Positions 1 to 7,506 of a DNA stretch of 64,000 nt are shown here, one piece after another. The notes below the pieces were generated by a model. The model had not been told where the DNA came from, searched no databases, and saw nothing but the letters and a program-made list of their open reading frames with translations. Both the position numbers and the translations under genes were made by a program. Every line of letters begins with the position of its first letter. Position 1 is the first letter of the stretch. This DNA comes from Candidatus Helarchaeota archaeon (lineage in GTDB: Archaea > Asgardarchaeota > Lokiarchaeia > Helarchaeales > RDOG01): positions 1 through 64,000 of the forward strand of contig JAHPZH010000009.1 of the NCBI GenBank assembly GCA_019058315.1. The letters are read 5' to 3'.

Positions 1-312
1 TAGACAATTTGAATAAAGATTTGGATAGGGAAATAGAACAATTGAATCAAAAGAAAAAACCTGAGAAATTAAGTGAGTTAGACAATTTGAATAAAGATTT
101 GGATAAGCAAATAGAACAATTGAATCAAAAGAACAAACCTGAGAAATTAAGTGAGTTAGACAATTTGAATAAAGATTTAGATAGGCAAATAGAACAATTG
201 AATCAAAAGAATAAACCTGAGAAATTAAGTGAGTTAGACAATTTGAATAAAGATTTGGATAGGAAAATGGAAGAATTGAATCAAAATAAAGAATCTAAAG
301 ACTTAGACGAAT
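1..312 (+). repeat. 78-bp in-frame tandem repeats
   Basis: Four consecutive units begin at 1, 79, 157 and 235, exactly 78 bp (26 codons) apart and almost identical in nucleotides, each starting with TTAGACAATTTGAATAAAGA-like sequence. A fifth, diverged unit follows to about 350. Low divergence means recent expansion, and the array probably continues beyond the left edge. Confidence 0.95.
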
Positions 313-1862
313 TAGATAAATTAAATCAAAAATTAGACAAGGAGATTCAACACCTAAATCATGAAAAAATCAGTGAAAATAAAGATGAGTTGAGTGTATC
401 CAATAGTGAAGAAAAGGATTTTGCTAAAGATTTTAAGCAAGAAACAATTGAAAAACCAATTGAAGATACAGTAAAAGAATTAGATGAATGGCTAAAAAAT
501 AACAAATTAGAACGACTAGAAGAACAAATTCAACACGAAAGGCTTGAAAATGAAAGCGATTGGGTATTAAAAGAAAAAATAGACAAATTAAGTTATATCA
601 TAGATGGGGTTAGAGATGTAGAATTTAGAACTCGATACCTCGATAATAAAGATCTTGAATCGTTTAATAAAATGGTTGATGCAGCCAATCGATTGGAAAA
701 TCAGCTTGAAAAATTAAACGAACGACTTCAAGGAAGAATAGAGGAGTTAAAAACTACTAATACGACTCCAAATGAAAAACTGGACCATTTAAATAAATTT
801 TTTCAAAATGAAAAGCGATTCAATGATTTTAAAGAAGATATTCAAAGTACGACATTAAAGGAATATAATAAGACACTTGACAAGGTTAAAGAATTACAAA
901 ATGATGTAGAAAAGTTAAATGAGCGATTACGAAGGGAAATTACAGATTCAAATAGGAATGCTCTAACTAATAAAGGAAGAAAAGATTTAAACCAAAGCAA
1001 TGCTGAAAAAACTAAGAGTCTAGAAGAAAAAACGGAACAACCCAAGATCAAGGATAATTATTTCAATAAAATTAACACTAAAGAAAAAGCTTATTGGCTT
1101 GGTTTTTTTTATGCGGATGGATGTATGGAGGAATATAAGCAGAATCCTGATAAACATCGCCTAAAAGTAGAAATCCATAAAGATGATGAGTTCTTAATTG
1201 ATTCTCTAATAAATGATTTAAATCTAAATAATGGAAGCAAAGAGACCTCGAATAGGGATAATACACTGATTGTAAGGACCGGAAATAAAAAAATAACCAA
1301 TGATTTAATTAAACATGGAGTTGTACCAAGAAAATCCAAAATAATTACACTTCCCGAATTAAATGATAAGGGGTTAAATCTTGCATTCTTACTTGGATAT
1401 TATGATGGAGATGGAAAAAAAGGTACAACTGAAATTTCTACAGGTAGTAAAGAATTTTTAGAACAAATTAAAAAGAAATATAATATAAAAAATAAAATTA
1501 ATACCGATACGTCTGGTAAAGGTGTAGCTCACAAAATGTATCTAGGTGCAAGATTGTTTAATGAAATGATGGATAACTACGAAAACAGCTTACCAAGAAA
1601 AAGACGTCATTTCTGTACAAACGAAGAACGGATTGAACGTGCAAAAGAAGCAGGTAGAAAAAATACCGGGAAAAAGAAGTTTGAAATATCAAAAATAGAA
1701 CTTGAAAAACTTGTATGGAAAATACCAACAACAAAAATTGCAGAAAAGTTTGGAGTTACTGATAAAGCAATTGCCAAGCGATGTAAGAAATATGGGATTG
1801 AAAAGCCACCAAGGGGATATTGGGCAAAAAAAAGAGCCAGAAAAAAAAGTAAAAATAAATAA
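3..1862 (+). CDS. Coiled-coil protein fused to LAGLIDADG endonuclease (5' end outside window)
   Basis: The reading frame is open at the left edge, so the gene is 5'-partial; numbering here is from the first in-window TTG at 9. Residues 1 to about 130 are near-identical 26-residue units (LDNLNKDLDRQIEQLNQ type) followed by degenerate ones; up to about 340 the protein stays strongly charged and helical, predicted coiled coil. From about residue 350 there is a two-motif LAGLIDADG homing-endonuclease domain (AYWLGFFYADG near 361-371, AFLLGYYDGDG near 459-469), then a basic helix-turn-helix tail (TTKIAEKFGVTDKAIAKRC) ending in a Lys/Arg stretch. The last ~265 residues are clearly paralogous to the stand-alone protein at 10331-11155. 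Family knowledge: such enzymes cut specific DNA sites. The coiled-coil fusion is unusual. It is not an intein: no splicing junctions or C-terminal extein follow. Endonuclease part fairly sure; role of the N-terminal part unknown. Confidence 0.85.
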   Translation, partial: DNLNKDLDREIEQLNQKKKPEKLSELDNLNKDLDKQIEQLNQKNKPEKLSELDNLNKDLDRQIEQLNQKNKPEKLSELDNLNKDLDRKMEELNQNKESKDLDELDKLNQKLDKEIQHLNHEKISENKDELSVSNSEEKDFAKDFKQETIEKPIEDTVKELDEWLKNNKLERLEEQIQHERLENESDWVLKEKIDKLSYIIDGVRDVEFRTRYLDNKDLESFNKMVDAANRLENQLEKLNERLQGRIEELKTTNTTPNEKLDHLNKFFQNEKRFNDFKEDIQSTTLKEYNKTLDKVKELQNDVEKLNERLRREITDSNRNALTNKGRKDLNQSNAEKTKSLEEKTEQPKIKDNYFNKINTKEKAYWLGFFYADGCMEEYKQNPDKHRLKVEIHKDDEFLIDSLINDLNLNNGSKETSNRDNTLIVRTGNKKITNDLIKHGVVPRKSKIITLPELNDKGLNLAFLLGYYDGDGKKGTTEISTGSKEFLEQIKKKYNIKNKINTDTSGKGVAHKMYLGARLFNEMMDNYENSLPRKRRHFCTNEERIERAKEAGRKNTGKKKFEISKIELEKLVWKIPTTKIAEKFGVTDKAIAKRCKKYGIEKPPRGYWAKKRARKKSKNK

Positions 1863-1879
1863 TTAATATTTGTATTTAA

Positions 1880-1981
1880 TGGAACGGGAGGGATTCGAAC
1901 CCTCGACCTCTGCCTCGTAAGGGCAGCATCATAACCATTTTTCCAACCATTAAATCAATTTGGTTTCTAGACAACCGTTCC
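1880..1981 (-). tRNA. tRNA-Val(UAC) with D-loop intron
   Basis: Read on the minus strand, acceptor GGAACGG pairs with CCGTTCC, the anticodon arm is CTGCC-CTTACGA-GGCAG (anticodon UAC), and the T arm is GAGGG-TTCGAAT-CCCTC. The D loop is split after GTCTAG by about 29 nt (around 1938-1966) before TGGTTATGAT; removing it leaves a 73-nt tRNA, matching the sister tRNA-Val(GAC) at 16371. CCA is not encoded (ATTAA follows the acceptor). The gene lies directly after the coiled-coil endonuclease gene. Confidence 0.9.
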
Positions 1982-2147
1982 AATTTTTATAAAGCTAATA
2001 ATAATTAATATTAAATATTTTTTAATTTTTAGAAGATTTTTGTTCTCAAATGTAGGAGTTCAATATAATTGATAATAATAATTATTTCGCATATAATGTA
2101 AATCTGATTAACTATTTTTTTAATGAATTATTATTCGGAAAAGCTAA

Positions 2148-2762
2148 ATGGAACTTATTAAAATCGAAGTGAATAAAATGGAACAAGAAGAATCTTTCAA
2201 AGCGGAAAATTTTGCACTTTTTTTGAAATATCTGGATATTGCTTGTAGAAATATCAAAGACATGTATTATCATATACCAATAGCAAGTTCTACTAATACT
2301 ATTTATCGCGAACGTGTTTATACTTATGAACTATATCATCAACTTCGAAATATCTTGGGTTTAAATTTTTATTATGATATTAATGGAGAACTGTTAAAAA
2401 GCAGATTTACTCTAATGCAAACAGAGACGACACCAGATCTATTAATACATAAATCAAACGAGAGGAACAATCTGGTGGTTATTGAAGTTAAATCAACAGA
2501 AATAAATAAAAGTAGTAGATATTCGGAAGTTAGAAATGATGTTAATAAAATTAACCATTTTCTGAATTTAGATGAACGAGACATATATTACCGAGGAATA
2601 TTACTTATTTATGGGGATGAAATGTTAGAAAATAGACCACTAGAAATCATAAATGGATTACAAAGACAAGAAATTTTATTCCTGAGACATAGTAAAGTGA
2701 AAAATGGCATCAAGAAATTGGTTTGGGAAAGAAAAAGAAATGGAACTTTTAAGGAAAAATAA
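2148..2762 (+). CDS. PD-(D/E)XK nuclease-like hypothetical protein
   Basis: A 204-residue protein without signal peptide or membrane segment. The only recognisable pattern is T-P-D97-L-L-I, a loop, then V-I-E113-V-K115, followed by a helical region: the spacing and hydrophobic strands fit the D...ExK core of restriction-endonuclease-like nucleases. The N-terminal ~90 residues are helical and unassigned. The gene stands alone between a tRNA and the Ntn-hydrolase operon. The ATG at 2148 is used; ATG 2178 is an alternative. It could be a DNA-end or mobile-element nuclease. Nuclease fold is an inference from one motif. Confidence 0.6.
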   Translation: MELIKIEVNKMEQEESFKAENFALFLKYLDIACRNIKDMYYHIPIASSTNTIYRERVYTYELYHQLRNILGLNFYYDINGELLKSRFTLMQTETTPDLLIHKSNERNNLVVIEVKSTEINKSSRYSEVRNDVNKINHFLNLDERDIYYRGILLIYGDEMLENRPLEIINGLQRQEILFLRHSKVKNGIKKLVWERKRNGTFKEK

Positions 2763-2932
2763 TGAAGATTATGATTAAATAGTAATATAGAATAAACAGG
2801 GAATATCAAATGAAAAATAAATGAAAATCCAAAAAACAAAACCAAAAATATTAAATTCAATTTATTTATATAAGATATTTAAATAGTTATTTTAATATTA
2901 GAATGTTTTAAACTGTGAGGTTAAATATAACT

Positions 2933-2938
2933 AGGAGG
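2933..2938 (+). promoter_or_regulatory. Shine-Dalgarno AGGAGG deciding the Ntn-hydrolase start
   Basis: A perfect AGGAGG lies 7 nt before an ATC codon at 2946-2948. An in-frame TAA at 2940-2942 excludes any start further upstream, and the next legal start (GTG 2970) is 31 nt away, too far for this ribosome-binding site. Confidence 0.8.
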
Positions 2939-2945
2939 CTAAAAA

Positions 2946-3788
2946 ATCACAATAGCAATTTCAATTAAAGTGAATGACGGGATTGTTTTAGCATCTGATA
3001 GTGCAACAACTATGATGGGAAAGATTCCTAGAGGACAGACTGGGGTTATAAATATATATGAATATGCAGATAAAATTTTTAATTTAAAGAAAGGTTTACC
3101 CATTGGGGCAATTACATATGGATCTGGGAGTATTGGACAAGCATCGATTTCAACTCTCGCAAAAGACTTCAGAAAATTGATTACAGAAGAACGAAATGAA
3201 TGGAAAGTCGATTCCAAAAATTATACTATAGAAGAAGTAGCAAATAAATTTAAAAAATTTATTTTTGATGAAAATTATGAAGTAGAATTTAAAGAATGGC
3301 CGAAAAAACCTATGTTAGGTTTTATGATTGTTGGGTATTCTTCAAATGAATCCTTAGCAGAGGAATGGAGAATTGATATAAAGAATGGAAAATGTAATGG
3401 ACCAAGTATTATAAGAAAAAAAGAAACAACAGGGATAAGTTGGAGTGGTGAGGGAGAAGTAATTTCTAGAATATATTTTGGTGTGAGTCCAAACTTAAAA
3501 AATATATTGCAAATGTGTGGTTTGGAAAAATCTAAGATTCAAGAAACAGTTAATTTATGTCGTAAACATTTACAAGTTCCTATGGTTATCCCTGCTATGC
3601 CAATACAAGATGCCATTGATTTGGCAGTTTACCTTGTAGAAACAACCATAAAATTCATGAGATACGCTCCGGGTGCTGCGACTGTTGGAGGTCCTATTGA
3701 AGTTGCAGCTATTACAAAACACGAAGGTTTTAAATGGGTCAAAAGGAAACATTATTATGATACAACCTTGAATCCAAAAATGGGGTGA
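2946..3788 (+). CDS. Proteasome-beta-like Ntn hydrolase, probable AUC start
   Basis: The frame from 2946 reads (M)-T-IAISIKVNDGIVLASDSA, the N-terminal strand pattern of proteasome beta / HslV-type Ntn hydrolases. Counting the Thr codon at 2949 as T1 puts Asp at 17, as in proteasome beta subunits, and DKIFNL supplies a candidate for the conserved Lys (residue 42, after an insertion). Starting at GTG 2970, the first legal start, would delete the catalytic Thr and first strand. The protein is ~280 residues, longer than proteasome beta (~200), with extra C-terminal sequence including an AxPIQDAIDLA segment. It does not resemble the housekeeping subunit at 20474. It heads a coupled operon: GGGGTGATTAAATG joins its stop to the next gene. 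Likely an N-terminal-nucleophile peptidase or amidohydrolase; substrate unknown. Confidence 0.75.
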   Translation: MTIAISIKVNDGIVLASDSATTMMGKIPRGQTGVINIYEYADKIFNLKKGLPIGAITYGSGSIGQASISTLAKDFRKLITEERNEWKVDSKNYTIEEVANKFKKFIFDENYEVEFKEWPKKPMLGFMIVGYSSNESLAEEWRIDIKNGKCNGPSIIRKKETTGISWSGEGEVISRIYFGVSPNLKNILQMCGLEKSKIQETVNLCRKHLQVPMVIPAMPIQDAIDLAVYLVETTIKFMRYAPGAATVGGPIEVAAITKHEGFKWVKRKHYYDTTLNPKMG

Positions 3789-3792
3789 TTAA

Positions 3793-4107
3793 ATGAATTT
3801 TTCTGCTAATTTTGAATTAGAAAATTTAAATCCGAAGACATGGTTATTTGGGAGAGAAATAGACTTAGACTATCAACTATTGGTAATAAATTCAGTTAGT
3901 ATTGATTTCTTAGGCTTTCAAGAGATTCCAAATTATAAATTTGAAACTAAACAATTCAAAAATCTTGATCTAATAATGGATTTCGAAATAGACTCTGATT
4001 TTGAGCTGAATACTGATTTTATTTATGATAAAGGAACCAAAGTAAAGTTTAAACCTAAAAAAATAAAAAAAATTGAAATAATTGAACCATTAGATGATGA
4101 TTTTTAA
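3793..4107 (+). CDS. Small acidic beta-rich protein of the Ntn-hydrolase operon
   Basis: A 104-residue protein I do not recognise. Alternating hydrophobic/polar residues (LDLIMDFEIDSDFELNTDF) suggest a beta fold, ending in a Lys-rich stretch and an acidic tail (EPLDDDF). The ATG at 3793 follows the upstream stop by 4 nt and uses GGTGAT, which overlaps the end of the Ntn-hydrolase gene, as its ribosome-binding site; its own TAA overlaps the ATG of the next gene (TAATG). This coupling suggests fixed stoichiometry or a complex with its neighbours. No catalytic motif is visible. Confidence 0.7.
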   Translation: MNFSANFELENLNPKTWLFGREIDLDYQLLVINSVSIDFLGFQEIPNYKFETKQFKNLDLIMDFEIDSDFELNTDFIYDKGTKVKFKPKKIKKIEIIEPLDDDF

Positions 4108-4698
4108 TGGAAAAACCCTTAAAAAAAAAATACTATTATATTTGATAGTTGGTATGAAATTGTCACAGATGACTTAATTTTCCAAGGAGATATTTTAGAA
4201 AATTTTGAATATGCAACAGATTATGACTTGAAATTAAAAGAGGCTCTTCATTTAGAAAGTGATATCATAATATTGTCTCAAAGTTGTGACTTAGAAATCA
4301 GAAAATCTAAAATGAGACCTAATTTAAGAAATGTAATAATTTCTCCAATTCTTTATTATAATGAGGCAATAAAAAATCAAAAAATTACATTAGGTACGGA
4401 TTTCAAAGAAGCAATGAGAAGGGGATATATTCCTCATTGCTTTTTATTAAAAGAAATTAATTTTCCATCAATTAAAAAAGAATTGGGAATTGTAAGTTTT
4501 AGAGAAGTTGCATTAGTAAGATTTGAAGATTTAATGGATGTAGTAAGCAAAGACCAAGAAAGGATTAGAATGAAGTCTCCATATAGAGAGGCCCTCTCTC
4601 AAGCTTTTGGTAATTTTATTATGAGAGTAGGAAAGCCAGAAGAAATACCAGAATATTCAAAGAGATTAAAGGTAACCAAATTTAACGTGGATGATTAA
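4107..4698 (+). CDS. SQSCDL-motif protein, frame broken at a 10-A run
   Basis: Uninterrupted frame 4123-4698 encodes ...IIFDSWYEIVTDDLIFQGDI...LESDIIILSQSCDLEIRKS...; the best start, ATG 4107 overlapping the upstream stop, is in another frame and runs into a stop right after the ten A residues at 4121-4130. Losing one A would join the two parts into a ~195-residue protein. The first legal start in the open frame is TTG 4228, which would cut off the QGDI segment. The QGD...SQSCD combination reminds me of small proteins in bacterial mobile contexts, but I cannot name the family. Either a sequencing or assembly indel, a young pseudogene, or slippage on A10. Third gene of the Ntn-hydrolase operon. 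Confidence 0.65.
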
Positions 4699-4813
4699 TA
4701 ATACCAAGAAAAAGTGTTTTTATCATTTCCATCAAAATAAATTGCACAAATTAAATCCTTTTTAGGTCTATTTTAAAATTAGTAATAAATAATTTAGATC
4801 TTTTATTTTCTTT

Positions 4814-5502
4814 TCAAATTTTCGGAAAGAAACGTCCAGTTTTAGAGACATAATCATCATAAATCTCACCAAATATTTCTCGTAACATTTTTTCTTCCTC
4901 TCTAGCTTGGTAAGGGAGTGCTAGAAAACCAATCAAACCGAAAAATATTATCCAAGCTCCAGTTGCTAGAAAAATGAAAAGATTTTCAAACACTCCTGCA
5001 ATGTATGCTGGATGGCGAATATATTTATATGGTCCCCCAGTTGCAAGCACATATTTTTCTTCTTTCATTTGGCTGGTACAAGGAGTGTAATTGACATTAT
5101 AAATAAAAGTGAATGTTACCCAAACGCCAAGAACCCACATTCCAATAATACCTATCCAATTCACCCATATTGGAAGATCGATAATGAATATTAAATTATA
5201 ATCCGAAAAACCAAATATATAATGAAAAACCAAGTCAACTAATATGAAGTAAGAAAAACCTATCCCAAAACTGACTGCTATCTGTGACAATCTCCCTCCG
5301 GGTTTTCGCTTATTATTGATTGGAGCATTTCTATTTATTATAATAGACCCATTAGGTAATTTATTTCCTCGAATTCGCTTAATGATCGGAGGAAGAATAA
5401 ATTTGAGTGTCCATATACCAAAAATGGTGAATAATAATATAAAAATAAATAAAGTGATAAAAACACCTACAAAGAATGAAATAACTTAAGCAATAAATAC
5501 AT
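4814..5502 (-). CDS. ICMT-like membrane methyltransferase, 5' end disrupted
   Basis: The C-terminal half carries the isoprenylcysteine carboxyl methyltransferase / PEMT pattern: GPYKYIRHPAYIAG, then a hydrophobic pair and REEEKMLREIFGEIYDDY. Several membrane segments are predicted. The first legal start is TTG 5290 (158 residues), but the same frame stays open to 5485 and encodes a typical hydrophobic first helix (ISFFVGVFITLFIF) and a linker, with no ATG, GTG or TTG. An ATG at 5500-5502 begins out of frame and hits a stop, so a single-base frameshift near 5485-5500 would restore a ~230-residue protein of normal family length. Family members methylate prenylated or lipid substrates with SAM. 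Possibly a pseudogene or sequence error; isolated gene. Confidence 0.7.
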
Positions 5503-5611
5503 GGTTTCTTTTTTTAGATTTTCCTATATTGAAAGTTTTTATCTTTTTTAAGTTTTTTAAAAAGAAGGCTAGCTTTCCATTATTTGACGAAAAGAGGTTC
5601 TTTTAGCGAAT

Positions 5612-6106
5612 TCAATTGTCCTTTTCCTTCTGCAGAAATTTACTCAATTCGAGAAGATCCTCTGTCCTTCCTTCGAAGTCAATAGATTCAACTGAGTTTT
5701 TATTTGCTCCCGCTATTTCCCTTGACACTTTTAATTTAATTCGCCTATTTACATAAGCCCACCTTTGACTTAAATACAACATTAACCATCCCACAAAGGG
5801 TATGACTGGCAAGTCCACGAGAAAGAACGAAGCCAGCATTACTGGTTCCCAAGAGTCAGGCAAATGGTTTTCTTTAAAGGATTTTTCGTCTGCTAGGATT
5901 TCGACGCAATATTCCGAATTTGCGATATTTTTCAGGAAGCGAAATAACTCCATAGTATTCTCAGGAAAGCCAAACTCCTCGCTATTTTCTGGAAGTAGGA
6001 TAAGATTGGCATTTTTTATATTAGGTAGATTGATTCGTTGTTCTGAAGCTTTCTCTATCCATTCCTTTAAAGTTAACTTTTCTTTGGAATTAGTAATTCG
6101 ATACAT
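5612..6106 (-). CDS. Hypothetical protein with one membrane hairpin
   Basis: A 164-residue protein I do not recognise. Residues 1-85 are soluble and mixed (LTLKEWIEKA..., NANLILLPENSEEFGFPE). Residues about 88-113 are strongly hydrophobic with Pro-Gly breaks, long enough for one helix or a re-entrant hairpin, followed by a basic segment (QRWAYVNRRIKLKVSR) that would be cytoplasmic and an acidic/helical end. ATG at 6106 begins a frame with sensible codon usage. No neighbour lies close enough on its strand to suggest an operon. Function unknown. Confidence 0.55.
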   Translation of the reverse strand: MYRITNSKEKLTLKEWIEKASEQRINLPNIKNANLILLPENSEEFGFPENTMELFRFLKNIANSEYCVEILADEKSFKENHLPDSWEPVMLASFFLVDLPVIPFVGWLMLYLSQRWAYVNRRIKLKVSREIAGANKNSVESIDFEGRTEDLLELSKFLQKEKDN

Positions 6107-6217
6107 TTCTTTGCCCTAGTTCAATGGTTTTAATTTAGATTTATTTGTTACATTCAATCAAGAATTAATGTTTATATTTACAATCTTTTTTCATTAATTA
6201 AAATTATTAAAAATTCT

Positions 6218-7183
6218 CTAATTTTCTCCAAAATGATTTTTCAAAATAAATTTTGCAAAGAATTTACTAATTGGAGGAGGTACTGCTTCTCCGACTTGAT
6301 TATATTGTTGATTTGGGTTTCCAAAAAAGATAAAATCATCTGGAAAACCTTGTAGTCGTGCTTGTTCTCTAACTGTCAAAATTCTTGACTCATAAGGATG
6401 AATATATCTACTAGTTCCTAAAATAGTGGGACAAATTTGATCAGGATATAATTTCCGCCAATTAGTATTAATCTGCTTGACTGCTTGGTAAAAAACAGCA
6501 GAATCTCCCCATCTTATTTTTAATATTTTTTTCATTTTCTTCTCTGATAAAGGAATAAATTCATGATTAGGAATATTGTGTCTTGTTCTAGGATCTGGTA
6601 AAGATTCTAATACTTTAATAACTGAAATATCCATTAATCTTTCATTCTTTTTAAAATCTATTTTAAAATTTGTAATAAACAATCTTGATCTTTTACTTGC
6701 GCTTCCAAAATTTTGTGCTTTTAAGATATTAAAATAAATTTTTTGATATCCAACACTTTTAAATTCATCGATTAAATAACCCTTCAATTCTGATATTCCT
6801 AATTGTGGAACATTTTCCATGATAAATAATTTAGGTGAAATATCTCCAATTAACCTAATGGTGTGTAAAACAAGACGACCTTGTTCATCCAAGAAAATTC
6901 TATCTAAAGGATTTTTTTGTCGTCTTTTATTTGCATTTGTAAATGCTTCGCATGGTGGGGAGGCAATAATAACATCAATGGAATTATTTATTATTTTTAA
7001 AATATCTAATGCATGTAATTCCCTAATATCTGCTGTTATAATTTTATTATCTGGAAAATTTAATCTATAGGTTTTGCATACAATTGAATCGATATCAATA
7101 GCTAATTTTATATTGTAGGGGGAATCTTTAAACCCCCAACTAAAACCTCCTGCTCCACAAAATAAATCGATAACTTTGATCAT
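6218..7183 (-). CDS. DNA (cytosine-5) methyltransferase
   Basis: A 321-residue protein with the C5-MTase motifs in order: I DLFCGAGG (6-13), IV SPPC with catalytic Cys78, VI ENVP (123-126), VIII-like SKRSRLF, IX/X REQARLQGFPDDF and QVGEAVPPPI. Length suits a single-chain enzyme with a small target-recognition region. It methylates cytosine at C5 in a specific DNA sequence using SAM. No restriction endonuclease is adjacent; the PD-(D/E)XK-like gene at 2148 is 3.4 kb away on the other strand, so it looks orphan. Its start sits 23 nt from three 18-bp repeats (7207-7274), probable operators, which suggests control of its own promoter region. GC and codon use match the surroundings. Confidence 0.93.
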   Translation of the reverse strand: MIKVIDLFCGAGGFSWGFKDSPYNIKLAIDIDSIVCKTYRLNFPDNKIITADIRELHALDILKIINNSIDVIIASPPCEAFTNANKRRQKNPLDRIFLDEQGRLVLHTIRLIGDISPKLFIMENVPQLGISELKGYLIDEFKSVGYQKIYFNILKAQNFGSASKRSRLFITNFKIDFKKNERLMDISVIKVLESLPDPRTRHNIPNHEFIPLSEKKMKKILKIRWGDSAVFYQAVKQINTNWRKLYPDQICPTILGTSRYIHPYESRILTVREQARLQGFPDDFIFFGNPNQQYNQVGEAVPPPISKFFAKFILKNHFGEN

Positions 7184-7206
7184 TTAAAATAATCCATTTG
7201 AGTTTT

Positions 7207-7274
7207 TTCGAAATGTTTGTTAATACATTTCAAAATGTTTGTTAATGAAAAAAGTTTTCAAATTGTTTGTTAAT
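7207..7274 (-). promoter_or_regulatory. Three 18-bp direct repeats upstream of the cytosine methyltransferase
   Basis: Units at 7207-7224, 7229-7246 and 7257-7274 fit TTCRAAWTGTTTGTTAAT. An inverted 17/18 copy occurs at 10271-10288, beyond the beta-propeller gene. Position directly before the methyltransferase start suggests operator sites. Confidence 0.7.
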
Positions 7275-7506
7275 ATGAACTATAAACTTAAACTAATTAA
7301 TAAAGGAACTTTTTATAGTCACTTTTTTTCAACACTATCAATTTTGGAATTTTTCATAGACACTTTTTACTAATCTTACTTTTTTCAGTCACTCTTGGAG
7401 TTTAACTATGATTTTATAGACATAAGCTTTTGAAATAGAAAACTCTTAAAATTTTAGGACACTTAAATGTAAAAGAAAAGTAGAGAATGGAGAATTACCT
7501 ACGTTA
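7275..7506. other. Gene-free AT-rich spacer with weak repeats
   Basis: No credible gene. It holds degenerate copies of ATAGWCACTTTTT at 7315, 7356 and (CAGTCACT) 7386, whose function is unknown, and probably the 3' end region of the beta-propeller gene transcript. Confidence 0.4.

Noticed and set aside
1..350. CRISPR-like direct repeats at the left edge
   Set aside because: The units are contiguous 78-bp in-frame coding repeats without spacers.
3..1862. Intein inside a host protein
   Set aside because: No splice-junction residues (Cys/Ser start, His-Asn end) and no C-terminal extein; the domain ends in a helix-turn-helix tail.
2148..7183. Restriction-modification pair of the PD-(D/E)XK-like protein with the cytosine methyltransferase
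   Set aside because: They are 3.4 kb apart on opposite strands with unrelated operons between; no support beyond sharing the segment.
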